From: Taudactylus pleione
Lineage: Eukaryota; Chordata; Amphibia; Anura; Myobatrachidae
Assembly (NCBI GenBank): GCA_031769625.1
Contig: JAUIMM010001994.1
Coordinates: 434,001-498,000 of the forward strand
Length of the DNA: 64,000 nt
Reading direction: 5' to 3'
Shown here: in pieces, positions 50,562-63,770 of the stretch
How positions within the stretch are numbered: position 1 is the first letter of the stretch
Layout of the letters: each line of letters starts with the position of its first letter
The notes under the pieces: generated by a model
What the model was told of the DNA's origin: nothing
What the model saw: only the letters and a program-made list of their open reading frames with translations
Database searches by the model: none
Program-made: the position numbers and the translations under genes

Positions 50562-51734
50562 TTAACATTCCAATTAAGGTTCTAGACTGTCTGATTAACT
50601 GCCGAGACAAGACATGAAGAAAGAAAGGCTGCCAGTTGGTTTGTGGATCTGGCAGAGGCTTGCAGGAGGCAGTGCATTCACAAATCATGCACCCAGAGAG
50701 AAAGAGAGGGAGGGAAAGAAGTCTGCATATGTTAAATTGATAACATAGAGATGAATTGAAAAAAAAGTAATAATTCCAAGGCTCTAAATGACATTGAAAT
50801 CCTCTGCTCTCTTTTGGTAACATTAAATCAAAGAAATTAAAGTATAGATTAAAAAGGAGAAGGAAAGCATGGGGGAAAATTGAACCAGGCCAAATGAAAA
50901 AACATATATAGGAGAAAAGGACACAAATACAGGGGTGCATCTGCTGTTTGGTTTGGAGTTGCAGTGCTGTCTCCTAGATTCCATGCTCCTAATTTCCTGC
51001 TGCAGTTTCTAACTACCAGCCCAAGCTCTGACCCAGTGAGCTGACCATACTTGAGAACAAAGCATAAATAATCTTTTTATAAACCACTTTATATCAAGTA
51101 CCATTATAAATCAATGTATATGTGTTTACATTTATAATACTTACCATATGCTAAGCATCATATATTTAATCTTTTAAAGTCAACTAAGTGGGCAAACAGT
51201 GCAAATATTACTTCATTTACACTTAAAATGTACCAGCTGCAACATAATTTGAATATATGCAAAATATTTTGCAGCTAAACTTTATGCTTATCAATGAAGT
51301 AATGTGTGCGCTATCTATCTGCTTAGTTAACATTTAAGCATTGAATTACTGGTGATTAGCATATGATAAGTACTGCAAATTCTAATATATATATATATAC
51401 ATGTATTTATTTTTTATTTAAAAAATTGCTCTCCCTAATTGTAATAGTATATGATTTAAACTACCCATTGTGTTCATCAGCAATTCTCAATGTCTCTCTA
51501 TGTGAGGTAGCTGCTTGTGTCTGATAAGTACCAAATCAGAAGCGCAGCCCCCAAGCTTTGAGACATAAGAGAGCCTGAAGACCCTGAATCTAAGGTGCAC
51601 CCTGGTGCTCTGTGATGATGGGTCTTTGGCTTTTGTGGGTTAAAGAGAAATGGTGCTTATTTGCACAGCATGCTTTTACACTCTCCTGGGTGACTGGAGC
51701 ATACATCTATGGCTTCTGTAAAAAATAGAAATAA

Positions 51735-51767
<33 letters not shown>

Positions 51768-53175
51768 GGACCTGTGATTTTCTTGAGGTTGTGGTTATGC
51801 ACTACAGCGCTGTCTAGAACTAAGGCTTCCCTGTATTGGATCATGGTAGATTTTTCCACAGTACCAATCAAAACCTATTGGCTGCAGCAGTACAGCTTCA
51901 TGCCATTAGGCCTGAAGTGACCTATGGGAGTGCTCCAATCATTCAAGAAACTGCAAAAATGCACTGGGCACAGGAGCCTCATTTCTCCCCATCAAGTCAG
52001 AACCATGAAGCCCATCTTTGACATCCATGGCACCAAAAGGCTCCCATCCAACACTAGGCTTGAGAACAAACTCCAACTTTATTACATCATATACAAAAGT
52101 AGCCATGTAACATGTGGAAGAAAGGAACAGAAATCATAAATACCATTAGGGGTAGTATAAATCATATGCCATTACAATTAAGGAGACCATTTATTTAAAA
52201 AAAAATGGCTCCAGGGATCAAGGGTGCTCATGGGTCCCACTAGTATTGGTGAAGGGGGACCTGAAGATTCATTTTTTTCCCCTCAATGGGGGCCATTTTG
52301 CTCTGAGGGGATGGGGAGAAATGAGGCCTATGCCCCCAGTGCTTGTTCTACAATCACATGTCAATACAACCTGCTGCTGCACTCACCTGTTTGCACTTTT
52401 GCATTTATAAACACTTCATATGATTCATTAAACAACTGATAAGAAGAGGAATGATCTTTTGGTGTTGCATTGTGTCTCCATGTCTTGTCTCCATTTATCT
52501 GCCTCTATTCAGGCCTAATTCTGGGACTAAAGTCAAAGTCCCTGTAAAGTGGATGTATTTGCGGAGGATTGGCTAATTAAATAATGAATATATTTTATTG
52601 TTGTGTTATGATTATCCAACCCCTATGACACTTCTGCAATGCCATTTGGAAATTGTTTATCAGGTCTCCTGTTTTTACTTTTTCGCACCATTGCAGGGGC
52701 AACCACATGGATACAACTGTTGGAGGCATGAATTGCTCTCCTTTACTTCCAACAACTTGGATATTTGTTACATTTCTATATTGAGGCAAAATATGCTAGA
52801 GTAGTTCACATTTACTATTCAGAAAATTTCTGTCATTTTTTTGAAAATATATTTTAGGTGTGTAATGCTTGAATTTTCCTCATTGTTTGACTTTGGACCA
52901 GCTGGAGGCATTCATTTTCTCCATTTGCAAGAACAAGCAGTGATATGATGCATCTCGAGGTCTTTGTCTCCCTCAAGTGGGCTTCTTCAAGGAAGTGCAA
53001 TGGTTATAAGCAGCAGTAGATTGTGACATCATAGAAGAATGTTGTTATATTGGCAGAATCTGCTAGCTGACTGTTTACATTCTAATGCGCCATGATGACT
53101 GCATGGCAGCCACTCCTGAACATTCTGTGGACAGTATGAACATTCCGTAGACTCCTGAACATTCCGTAAACACTG
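50562..53175 (+). repeat. Array unit U16 (type A, 26-bp deletion)
   Basis: At 2614 bp this is the shortest copy in the window. TA tracts are 7 and 13. It has the same 26-bp GGCTCC deletion as U15 (junction 52039-52044) and the same CATATAC change. Its seven-repeat first TA tract is shared with its right neighbour U17. Confidence 0.95.
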
Positions 53176-54348
53176 TTAACATTCCAATTAAGGTTCTAGA
53201 CTGTCTGATTAACTGCCGAGACAAGACATGAAGAAAGAAAGGCTGCCAGTTGGTTTGTGGATCTGGCAGAGGCTTGCAGGAGGCAGTGCATTCACAAATC
53301 ATGCACCCAGAGAGAAAGAGAGGGAGGGAAAGAAGTCTGCATATGTTAAATTGATAACATAGAGATGAATTGAAAAAAAAGTAATAATTCCAAGGCTCTA
53401 AATGACATTGAAATCCTCTGCTCTCTTTTGGTAACATTAAATCAAAGAAATTAAAGTATAGATTAAAAAGGAGAAGGAAAGCATGGGGGAAAATTGAACC
53501 AGGCCAAATGAAAAAACATATATAGGAGAAAAGGACACAAATACAGGGGTGCATCTGCTGTTTGGTTTGGAGTTGCAGTGCTGTCTCCTAGATTCCATGC
53601 TCCTAATTTCCTGCTGCAGTTTCTAACTACCAGCCCAAGCTCTGACCCAGTGAGCTGACCATACTTGAGAACAAAGCATAAATAATCTTTTTATAAACCA
53701 CTTTATATCAAGTACCATTATAAATCAATGTATATGTGTTTACATTTATAATACTTACCATATGCTAAGCATCATATATTTAATCTTTTAAAGTCAACTA
53801 AGTGGGCAAACAGTGCAAATATTACTTCATTTACACTTAAAATGTACCAGCTGCAACATAATTTGAATATATGCAAAATATTTTGCAGCTAAACTTTATG
53901 CTTATCAATGAAGTAATGTGTGCGCTATCTATCTGCTTAGTTAACATTTAAGCATTGAATTACTGGTGATTAGCATATGATAAGTACTGCAAATTCTAAT
54001 ATATATATATATACATGTATTTATTTTTTATTTAAAAAATTGCTCTCCCTAATTGTAATAGTATATGATTTAAACTACCCATTGTGTTCATCAGCAATTC
54101 TCAATGTCTCTCTATGTGAGGTAGCTGCTTGTGTCTGATAAGTACCAAATCAGAAGCGCAGCCCCCAAGCTTTGAGACATAAGAGAGCCTGAAGACCCTG
54201 AATCTAAGGTGCACCCTGGTGCTCTGTGATGATGGGTCTTTGGCTTTTGTGGGTTAAAGAGAAATGGTGCTTATTTGCACAGCATGCTTTTACACTCTCC
54301 TGGGTGACTGGAGCATACATCTATGGCTTCTGTAAAAAATAGAAATAA

Positions 54349-54384
<36 letters not shown>

Positions 54385-55816
54385 GACCTGTGATTTTCTT
54401 GAGGTTGTGGTTATGCACTACAGCGCTGTCTAGAACTAAGGCTTCCCTGTATTGGATCATGGTAGATTTTTCCACAGTACCAATCAAAACCTATTGGCTG
54501 CAGCAGTACAGCTTCATGCCATTAGGCCTGAAGTGACCTATGGGAGTGCTCCAATCATTCAAGAAACTGCAAAAATGCACTGGGCACAGGAGCCTCATTT
54601 CTCCCCATCAAGTCAGAACCATGAAGCCCATCTTTGACATCCATGGCACCAAAAGGCTCCTTAGAATACAAGGGTCTGCAGGCTCCCATCCAACACTAGG
54701 CTTGGGAACAAACTCCAACTTTGTTACATCACATACAAAAGTAGCCATGTAACATGTGGAAGAAAGGAACAGAAATCATAAATACCATTAGGGGTAGTAT
54801 AAATCATATGCCATTACAATTAAGGAGACCATTTATTTAAAAAAAATGGCTCCAGGGATCAAGGGTGCTCATGGGTCCCATTAGTATTGGTGAAGGGGGA
54901 CCTGAAGATTCATTTTTTTCCCCTCAATGGGGGCCATTTTGCTCTGAGGGGATGGGGAGAAATGAGGCCTATACCCCCAGTGCTTGTTCTACAATCACAT
55001 GTCAATACAACCTGCTGCTGCACTCACCTGTTTGCACTTTTGCATTTATAAACACTTCATATGATTCATTAAACAACTGATAAGAAGAGGAATGATCTTT
55101 TGGTGTTGCATTGTGTCTCCATGTCTTGTCTCCATTTATCTGCCTCTATTCAGGCCTAATTCTGGGACTAAAGTCAAAGTCCCTGTAAAGTGGATGTATT
55201 TGCGGAGGATTGGCTAATTAAATAATGAATATATTTTATTGTTGTGTTATGATTATCCAACCCCTATGACACTTCTGCAATGCCATTTGGAAATTGTTTA
55301 TCAGGTCTCCTGTTTTTACTTTTTCGCACCATTGCAGGGGCAACCACATGGATACAACAGATGGATGCATGAATTGCTCTCCTTTTCTTCCAACAACTTG
55401 GATATTTGTTACATTTCTATATTGAGGCAAAATATGCTAGAGTAGTTCACATTTACTATTCAGAAAATTTCTGTCATTTTTTTGAAAATATATTTTAGGT
55501 GTGTAATGCTTGAATTTTCCTAATTGTTTGACTTTGGACCAGCTGGAGGCATTCATTTTCTCCATTTGCAAGAACAAGCAGTGATATGATGCATCTCGAG
55601 GTCTTTGTCTCCCTCAAGTGGGCTTCTTCAAGGAAGTGCAATGGTTATAAGCAGCAGTAGATTGTGACATCATAGAAGAATGTTGTTATATTGGCAGAAT
55701 CTGCTAGCTGACTGTTTACATTCTAATGCGCCATGATGACTGCATGGCAGCCACTCCTGAACATTCTGTGGACAGTATGAACATTCCGTAGACTCCTGAA
55801 CATTCCGTAAACACTG
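53176..55816 (+). repeat. Array unit U17 (type B)
   Basis: This is a 2641-bp copy with TA tracts of 7 and 14 and an 8-A run before TGGCTCC. Two clustered transversions change TGT to AGA at 55359-55361. It is the first unit with CTCCTTTTCTTCC (others CTCCTTTACTTCC), a change shared by U17-U20. Confidence 0.95.
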
Positions 55817-56997
55817 TTAACATTCCAATTAAGGTTCTAGACTGTCTGATTAACTGCCGAGACAAGACATGAAGAAAGAAAGGCTGCCAGTTGGTTTGTG
55901 GATCTGGCAGAGGCTTGCAGGAGGCAGTGCATTCACAAATCATGCACCCAGAGAGAAAGAGAGGGAGGGAAAGAAGTCTGCATATGTTAAATTGATAACA
56001 TAGAGATGAATTGAAAAAAAAGTAATAATTCCAAGGCTCTAAATGACATTGAAATCCTCTGCTCTCTTTTGGTAACATTAAATCAAAGAAATTAAAGTAT
56101 AGATTAAAAAGGAGAAGGAAAGCATGGGGGAAAATTGAACCAGGCCAAATGAAAAAACATATATAGGAGAAAAGGACACAAATACAGGGGTGCATCTGCT
56201 GTTTGGTTTGGAGTTGCAGTGCTGTCTCCTAGATTCCATGCTCCTAATTTCCTGCTGCAGTTTCTAACTACCAGCCCAAGCTCTGACCCAGTGAGCTGAC
56301 CATACTTGAGAACAAAGCATAAATAATCTTTTTATAAACCACTTTATATCAAGTACCATTATAAATCAATGTATATGTGTTTACATTTATAATACTTACC
56401 ATATGCTAAGCATCATATATTTAATCTTTTAAAGTCAACTAAGTGGGCAAACAGTGCAAATATTACTTCATTTACACTTAAAATGTACCAGCTGCAACAT
56501 AATTTGAATATATGCAAAATATTTTGCAGCTAAACTTTATGCTTATCAATGAAGTAATGTGTGCGCTATCTATCTGCTTAGTTAACATTTAAGCATTGAA
56601 TTACTGGTGATTAGCATATGATAAGTACTGCAAATTCTAATATATATATATATATATATATACATGTATTTATTTTTTATTTAAAAAATTGCTCTCCCTA
56701 ATTGTAATAGTATATGATTTAAACTACCCATTGTGTTCATCAGCAATTCTCAATGTCTCTCTATGTGAGGTAGCTGCTTGTGTCTGATAAGTACCAAATC
56801 AGAAGCGCAGCCCCCAAGCTTTGAGACATAAGAGAGCCTGAAGACCCTGAATCTAAGGTGCACCCTGGTGCTCTGTGATGATGGGTCTTTGGCTTTTGTG
56901 GGTTAAAGAGAAATGGTGCTTATTTGCACAGCATGCTTTTACACTCTCCTGGGTGACTGGAGCATACATCTATGGCTTCTGTAAAAAATAGAAATAA

Positions 56998-57040
<43 letters not shown>

Positions 57041-58471
57041 ACCTGTGATTTTCTTGAGGTTGTGGTTATGCACTACAGCGCTGTCTAGAACTAAGGCTTC
57101 CCTGTATTGGATCATGGTAGATTTTTCCACAGTACCAATCAAAACCTATTGGCTGCAGCAGTACAGCTTCATGCCATTAGGCCTGAAGTGACCTATGGGA
57201 GTGCTCCAATCATTCAAGAAACTGCAAAAATGCACTGGGCACAGGAGCCTCATTTCTCCCCATCAAGTCAGAACCATGAAGCCCATCTTTGACATCCATG
57301 GCACCAAAAGGCTCCTTAGAATACAAGGGTCTGCAGGCTCCCATCCAACACTAGGCTTGGGAACAAACTCCAACTTTGTTACATCACATACAAAAGTAGC
57401 CATGTAACATGTGGAAGAAAGGAACAGAAATCATAAATACCATTAGGGGTAGTATAAATCATATGCCATTACAATTAAGGAGACCATTTATTTAAAAAAA
57501 ATGGCTCCAGGGATCAAGGGTGCTCATGGGTCCCATTAGTATTGGTGAAGGGGGACCTGAAGATTCATTTTTTTCCCCTCAATGGGGGCCATTTTGCTCT
57601 GAGGGGATGGGGAGAAATGAGGCCTATACCCCCAGTGCTTGTTCTACAATCACATGTCAATACAACCTGCTGCTGCACTCACCTGTTTGCACTTTTGCAT
57701 TTATAAACACTTCATATGATTCATTAAACAACTGATAAGAAGAGGAATGATCTTTTGGTGTTGCATTGTGTCTCCATGTCTTGTCTCCATTTATCTGCCT
57801 CTATTCAGGCCTAATTCTGGGACTAAAGTCAAAGTCCCTGTAAAGTGGATGTATTTGCGGAGGATTGGCTAATTAAATAATGAATATATTTTATTGTTGT
57901 GTTATGATTATCCAACCCCTATGACACTTCTGCAATGCCATTTGGAAATTGTTTATCAGGTCTCCTGTTTTTACTTTTTCGCACCATTGCAGGGGCAACC
58001 ACATGGATACAACTGTTGGATGCATGAATTGCTCTCCTTTTCTTCCAACAACTTGGATATTTGTTACATTTCTATATTGAGGCAAAATATGCTAGAGTAG
58101 TTCACATTTACTATTCAGAAAATTTCTGTCATTTTTTTGAAAATATATTTTAGGTGTGTAATGCTTGAATTTTCCTCATTGTTTGACTTTGGACCAGCTG
58201 GAGGCATTCATTTTCTCCATTTGCAAGAACAAGCAGTGATATGATGCATCTCGAGGTCTTTGTCTCCCTCAAGTGGGCTTCTTCAAGGAAGTGCAATGGT
58301 TATAAGCAGCAGTAGATTGTGACATCATAGAAGAATGTTGTTATATTGGCAGAATCTGCTAGCTGACTGTTTACATTCTAATGCGCCATGATGACTGCAT
58401 GGCAGCCACTCCTGAACATTCTGTGGACAGTATGAACATTCCGTAGACTCCTGAACATTCCGTAAACACTG
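55817..58471 (+). repeat. Array unit U18 (type B)
   Basis: This is a 2655-bp copy with TA tracts of 11 and 17, an 8-A run and CTCCTTTTCTTCC. The late marker is CCTCATTG although the middle is type B. Confidence 0.95.
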
Positions 58472-59650
58472 TTAACATTCCAATTAAGGTTCTAGACTGT
58501 CTGATTAACTGCCGAGACAAGACATGAAGAAAGAAAGGCTGCCAGTTGGTTTGTGGATCTGGCAGAGGCTTGCAGGAGGCAGTGCATTCACAAATCATGC
58601 ACCCAGAGAGAAAGAGAGGGAGGGAAAGAAGTCTGCATATGTTAAATTGATAACATAGAGATGAATTGAAAAAAAAGTAATAATTCCAAGGCTCTAAATG
58701 ACATTGAAATCCTCTGCTCTCTTTTGGTAACATTAAATCAAAGAAATTAAAGTATAGATTAAAAAGGAGAAGGAAAACATGGGGGAAAATTGAACCAGGC
58801 CAAATGAAAAAACATATATAGGAGAAAAGGACACAAATACAGGGGTGCATCTGCTGTTTGGTTTGGAGTTGCAGTGCTGTCTCCTAGATTCCATGCTCCT
58901 AATTTCCTGCTGCAGTTTCTAACTACCAGCCCAAGCTCTGACCCAGTGAGCTGACCATACTTGAGAACAAAGCATAAATAATCTTTTTATAAACCACTTT
59001 ATATCAAGTACCATTATAAATCAATGTATATGTGTTTACATTTATAATACTTACCATATGCTAAGCATCATATATTTAATCTTTTAAAGTCAACTAAGTG
59101 GGCAAACAGTGCAAATATTACTTCATTTACACTTAAAATGTACCAGCTGCAACATAATTTGAATATATGCAAAATATTTTGCAGCTAAACTTTATGCTTA
59201 TCAATGAAGTAATATGTGCGCTATCTATCTGCTTAGTTAACATTTAAGCATTGAATTACTGGTGATTAGCATATGATAAGTACTGCAAATTCTAATATAT
59301 ATATATATATATATACATGTATTTATTTTTTATTTAAAAAATTGCTCTCCCTAATTGTAATAGTATATGATTTAAACTACCCATTGTGTTCATCAGCAAT
59401 TCTCAATGTCTCTCTATGTGAGGTAGCTGCTTGTGTCTGATAAGTACCAAATCAGAAGCGCAGCCCCCAAGCTTTGAGACATAAGAGAGCCTGAAGACCC
59501 TGAATCTAAGGTGCACCCTGGTGCTCTGTGATGATGGGTCTTTGGCTTTTGTGGGTTAAAGAGAAATGGTGCTTATTTGCACAGCATGCTTTTACACTCT
59601 CCTGGGTGACTGGAGCATACATCTATGGCTTCTGTAAAAAATAGAAATAA

Positions 59651-59688
<38 letters not shown>

Positions 59689-61121
59689 GACCTGTGATTT
59701 TCTTGAGGTTGTGGTTATGCACTACAGCGCTGTCTAGAACTAAGGCTTCCCTGTATTGGATCATGGTAGATTTTTCCACAGTACCAATCAAAACCTATTG
59801 GCTGCAGCAGTACAGCTTCATGCCATTAGGCCTGAAGTGACCTATGGGAGTGCTCCAATCATTCAAGAAACTGCAAAAATGCACTGGGCACAGGAGCCTC
59901 ATTTCTCCCCATCAAGTCAGAACCATGAAACCCATCTTTGACATCCATGGCACCAAAAGGCTCCTTAGAATACAAGGGTCTGCAGGCTCCCATCCAACAC
60001 TAGGCTTGAGAACAAACTCCAACTTTATTACATCACATACAAAAGTAGCCATGTAACATGTGGAAGAAAGGAACAGAAATCATAAATACCATTAGGGGTA
60101 GTATAAATCATATGCCATTACAATTAAGGAGACCATTTATTTAAAAAAAAATGGCTCCAGGGATCAAGGGTGCTCATGGGTCCCACTAGTATTGGTGAAG
60201 GGGGACCTGAAGATTCATTTTTTTCCCCTCAATGGGGGCCATTTTGCTCTGAGGGGATGGGGAGAAATGAGGCCTATGCCCCCAGTGCTTGTTCTACAAT
60301 CACATGTCAATACAACCTGCTGCTGCACTCACCTGTTTGCACTTTTGCATTTATAAACACTTCATATGATTCATTAAACAACTGATAAGAAGAGGAATGA
60401 TCTTTTGGTGTTGCATTGTGTCTCCATGTCTTGTCTCCATTTATCTGCCTCTATTCAGGCCTAATTCTGGGACTAAAGTCAAAGTCCCTGTAAAGTGGAT
60501 GTATTTGCGGAGGATTGGCTAATTAAATAATGAATATATTTTATTGTTGTGTTATGATTATCCAACCCCTATGACACTTCTGCAATGCCATTTGGAAATT
60601 GTTTATCAGGTCTCCTGTTTTTACTTTTTCGCACCATTGCAGGGGCAACCACATGGATACAACTGTTGGATGCATGAATTGCTCTCCTTTTCTTCCAACA
60701 ACTTGGATATTTGTTACATTTCTATATTGAGGCAAAATATGCTAGAGTAGTTCACATTTACTATTCAGAAAATTTCTGTCATTTTTTTGAAAATATATTT
60801 TAGGTGTGTAATGCTTGAATTTTCCTCATTGTTTGACTTTGGACCAGCTGGAGGCATTCATTTTCTCCATTTGCAAGAACAAGCAGTGATATGATGCATC
60901 TCGAGGTCTTTGTCTCCCTCAAGTGGGCTTCTTCAAGGAAGTGCAATGGTTATAAGCAGCAGTAGATTGTGACATCATAGAAGAATGTTGTTATATTGGC
61001 AGAATCTGCTAGCTGACTGTTTACATTCTAATGCGCCATGATGACTGCATGGCAGCCACTCCTGAACATTCTGTGGACAGTATGAACATTCCGTAGACTC
61101 CTGAACATTCCGTAAACACTG
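58472..61121 (+). repeat. Array unit U19 (type A)
   Basis: This is a 2650-bp copy with TA tracts of 10 and 14. It carries AAAACATGGGG near 58775, AATATGTGCG near 59211 (others AATGTGTGCG) and a private ATGAAACCC near 59927. It has CTCCTTTTCTTCC as in U17-U20. Confidence 0.95.
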
Positions 61122-62302
61122 TTAACATTCCAATTAAGGTTCTAGACTGTCTGATTAACTGCCGAGACAAGACATGAAGAAAGAAAGGCTGCCAGTTGGT
61201 TTGTGGATCTGGCAGAGGCTTGCAGGAGGCAGTGCATTCACAAATCATGCACCCAGAGAGAAAGAGAGGGAGGGAAAGAAGTCTGCATATGTTAAATTGA
61301 TAACATAGAGATGAATTGAAAAAAAAGTAATAATTCCAAGGCTCTAAATGACATTGAAATCCTCTGCTCTCTTTTGGTAACATTAAATCAAAGAAATTAA
61401 AGTATAGATTAAAAAGGAGAAGGAAAACATGGGGGAAAATTGAACCAGGCCAAATGAAAAAACATATATAGGAGAAAAGGACACAAATACAGGGGTGCAT
61501 CTGCTGTTTGGTTTGGAGTTGCAGTGCTGTCTCCTAGATTCCATGCTCCTAATTTCCTGCTGCAGTTTCTAACTACCAGCCCAAGCTCTGACCCAGTGAG
61601 CTGACCATACTTGAGAACAAAGCATAAATAATCTTTTTATAAACCACTTTATATCAAGTACCATTATAAATCAATGTATATGTGTTTACATTTATAATAC
61701 TTACCATATGCTAAGCATCATATATTTAATCTTTTAAAGTCAACTAAGTGGGCAAACAGTGCAAATATTACTTCATTTACACTTAAAATGTACCAGCTGC
61801 AACATAATTTGAATATATGCAAAATATTTTGCAGCTAAACTTTATGCTTATCAATGAAGTAATATGTGCGCTATCTATCTGCTTAGTTAACATTTAAGCA
61901 TTGAATTACTGGTGATTAGCATATGATAAGTACTGCAAATTCTAATATATATATATATATATATATACATGTATTTATTTTTTATTTAAAAAATTGCTCT
62001 CCCTAATTGTAATAGTATATGATTTAAACTACCCATTGTGTTCATCAGCAATTCTCAATGTCTCTCTATGTGAGGTAGCTGCTTGTGTCTGATAAGTACC
62101 AAATCAGAAGCGCAGCCCCCAAGCTTTGAGACATAAGAGAGCCTGAAGACCCTGAATCTAAGGTGCACCCTGGTGCTCTGTGATGATGGGTCTTTGGCTT
62201 TTGTGGGTTAAAGAGAAATGGTGCTTATTTGCACAGCATGCTTTTACACTCTCCTGGGTGACTGGAGCATACATCTATGGCTTCTGTAAAAAATAGAAAT
62301 AA

Positions 62303-62337
<35 letters not shown>

Positions 62338-63770
62338 GGACCTGTGATTTTCTTGAGGTTGTGGTTATGCACTACAGCGCTGTCTAGAACTAAGGCTTCC
62401 CTGTATTGGATCATGGTAGATTTTTCCACAGTACCAATCAAAACCTATTGGCTGCAGCAGTACAGCTTCATGCCATTAGGCCTGAAGTGACCTATGGGAG
62501 TGCTCCAATCATTCAAGAAACTGCAAAAATGCACTGGGCACAGGAGCCTCATTTCTCCCCATCAAGTCAGAACCATGAAGCCCATCTTTGACATCCATGG
62601 CACCAAAAGGCTCCTTAGAATACAAGGGTCTGCAGGCTCCCATCCAACACTAGGCTTGAGAACAAACTCCAACTTTATTACATCACATACAAAAGTAGCC
62701 ATGTAACATGTGGAAGAAAGGAACAGAAATCATAAATACCATTAGGGGTAGTATAAATCATATGCCATTACAATTAAGGAGACCATTTATTTAAAAAAAA
62801 ATGGCTCCAGGGATCAAGGGTGCTCATGGGTCCCACTAGTATTGGTGAAGGGGGACCTGAAGATTCATTTTTTCCCCTCAATGGGGGCCATTTTGCTCTG
62901 AGGGGATGGGGAGAAATGAGGCCTATGCCCCCAGTGCTTGTTCTACAATCACATGTCAATACAACCTGCTGCTGCACTCACCTGTTTGCACTTTTGCATT
63001 TATAAACACTTCATATGATTCATTAAACAACTGATAAGAAGAGGAATGATCTTTTGGTGTTGCATTGTGTCTCCATGTCTTGTCTCCATTTATCTGCCTC
63101 TATTCAGGCCTAATTCTGGGACTAAAGTCAAAGTCCCTGTAAAGTGGATGTATTTGCGGAGGATTGGCTAATTAAATAATGAATATATTTTATTGTTGTG
63201 TTATGATTATCCAACCCCTATGACACTTCTGCAATGCCATTTGGAAATTGTTTATCAGGTCTCCTGTTTTTACTTTTTCGCACCATTGCAGGGGCAACCA
63301 CATGGATACAACTGTTGGATGCATGAATTGCTCTCCTTTTCTTCCAACAACTTGGATATTTGTTACATTTCTATATTGAGGCAAAATATGCTAGAGTAGT
63401 TCACATTTACTATTCAGAAAATTTCTGTCATTTTTTTGAAAATATATTTTAGGTGTGTAATGCTTGAATTTTCCTAATTGTTTGACTTTGGACCAGCTGG
63501 AGGCATTCATTTTCTCCATTTGCAAGAACAAGCAGTGATATGATGCATCTCGAGGTCTTTGTCTCCCTCAAGTGGGCTTCTTCAAGGAAGTGCAATGGTT
63601 ATAAGCAGCAGTAGATTGTGACATCATAGAAGAATGTTGTTATATTGGCAGAATCTGCTAGCTGACTGTTTACATTCTAATGCGCCATGATGACTGCATG
63701 GCAGCCACTCCTGAACATTCTGTGGACAGTATGAACATTCCGTAGACTCCTGAACATTCCGTAAACACTG
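61122..63770 (+). repeat. Array unit U20 (type A)
   Basis: This is a 2649-bp copy with TA tracts of 11 and 13. It shares AAAACATGGGG and AATATGTGCG with U19. One T is missing from the T run before CCCCTCAATG near 62872. Late markers are B-like (GTTGGATGC, CCTAATTG). Confidence 0.95.

Noticed and set aside
55357..55363. TGT to AGA change in U17 as a functional variant
   Set aside because: These are two nearby transversions in non-coding repeat DNA. No motif is created or lost that I can recognise.
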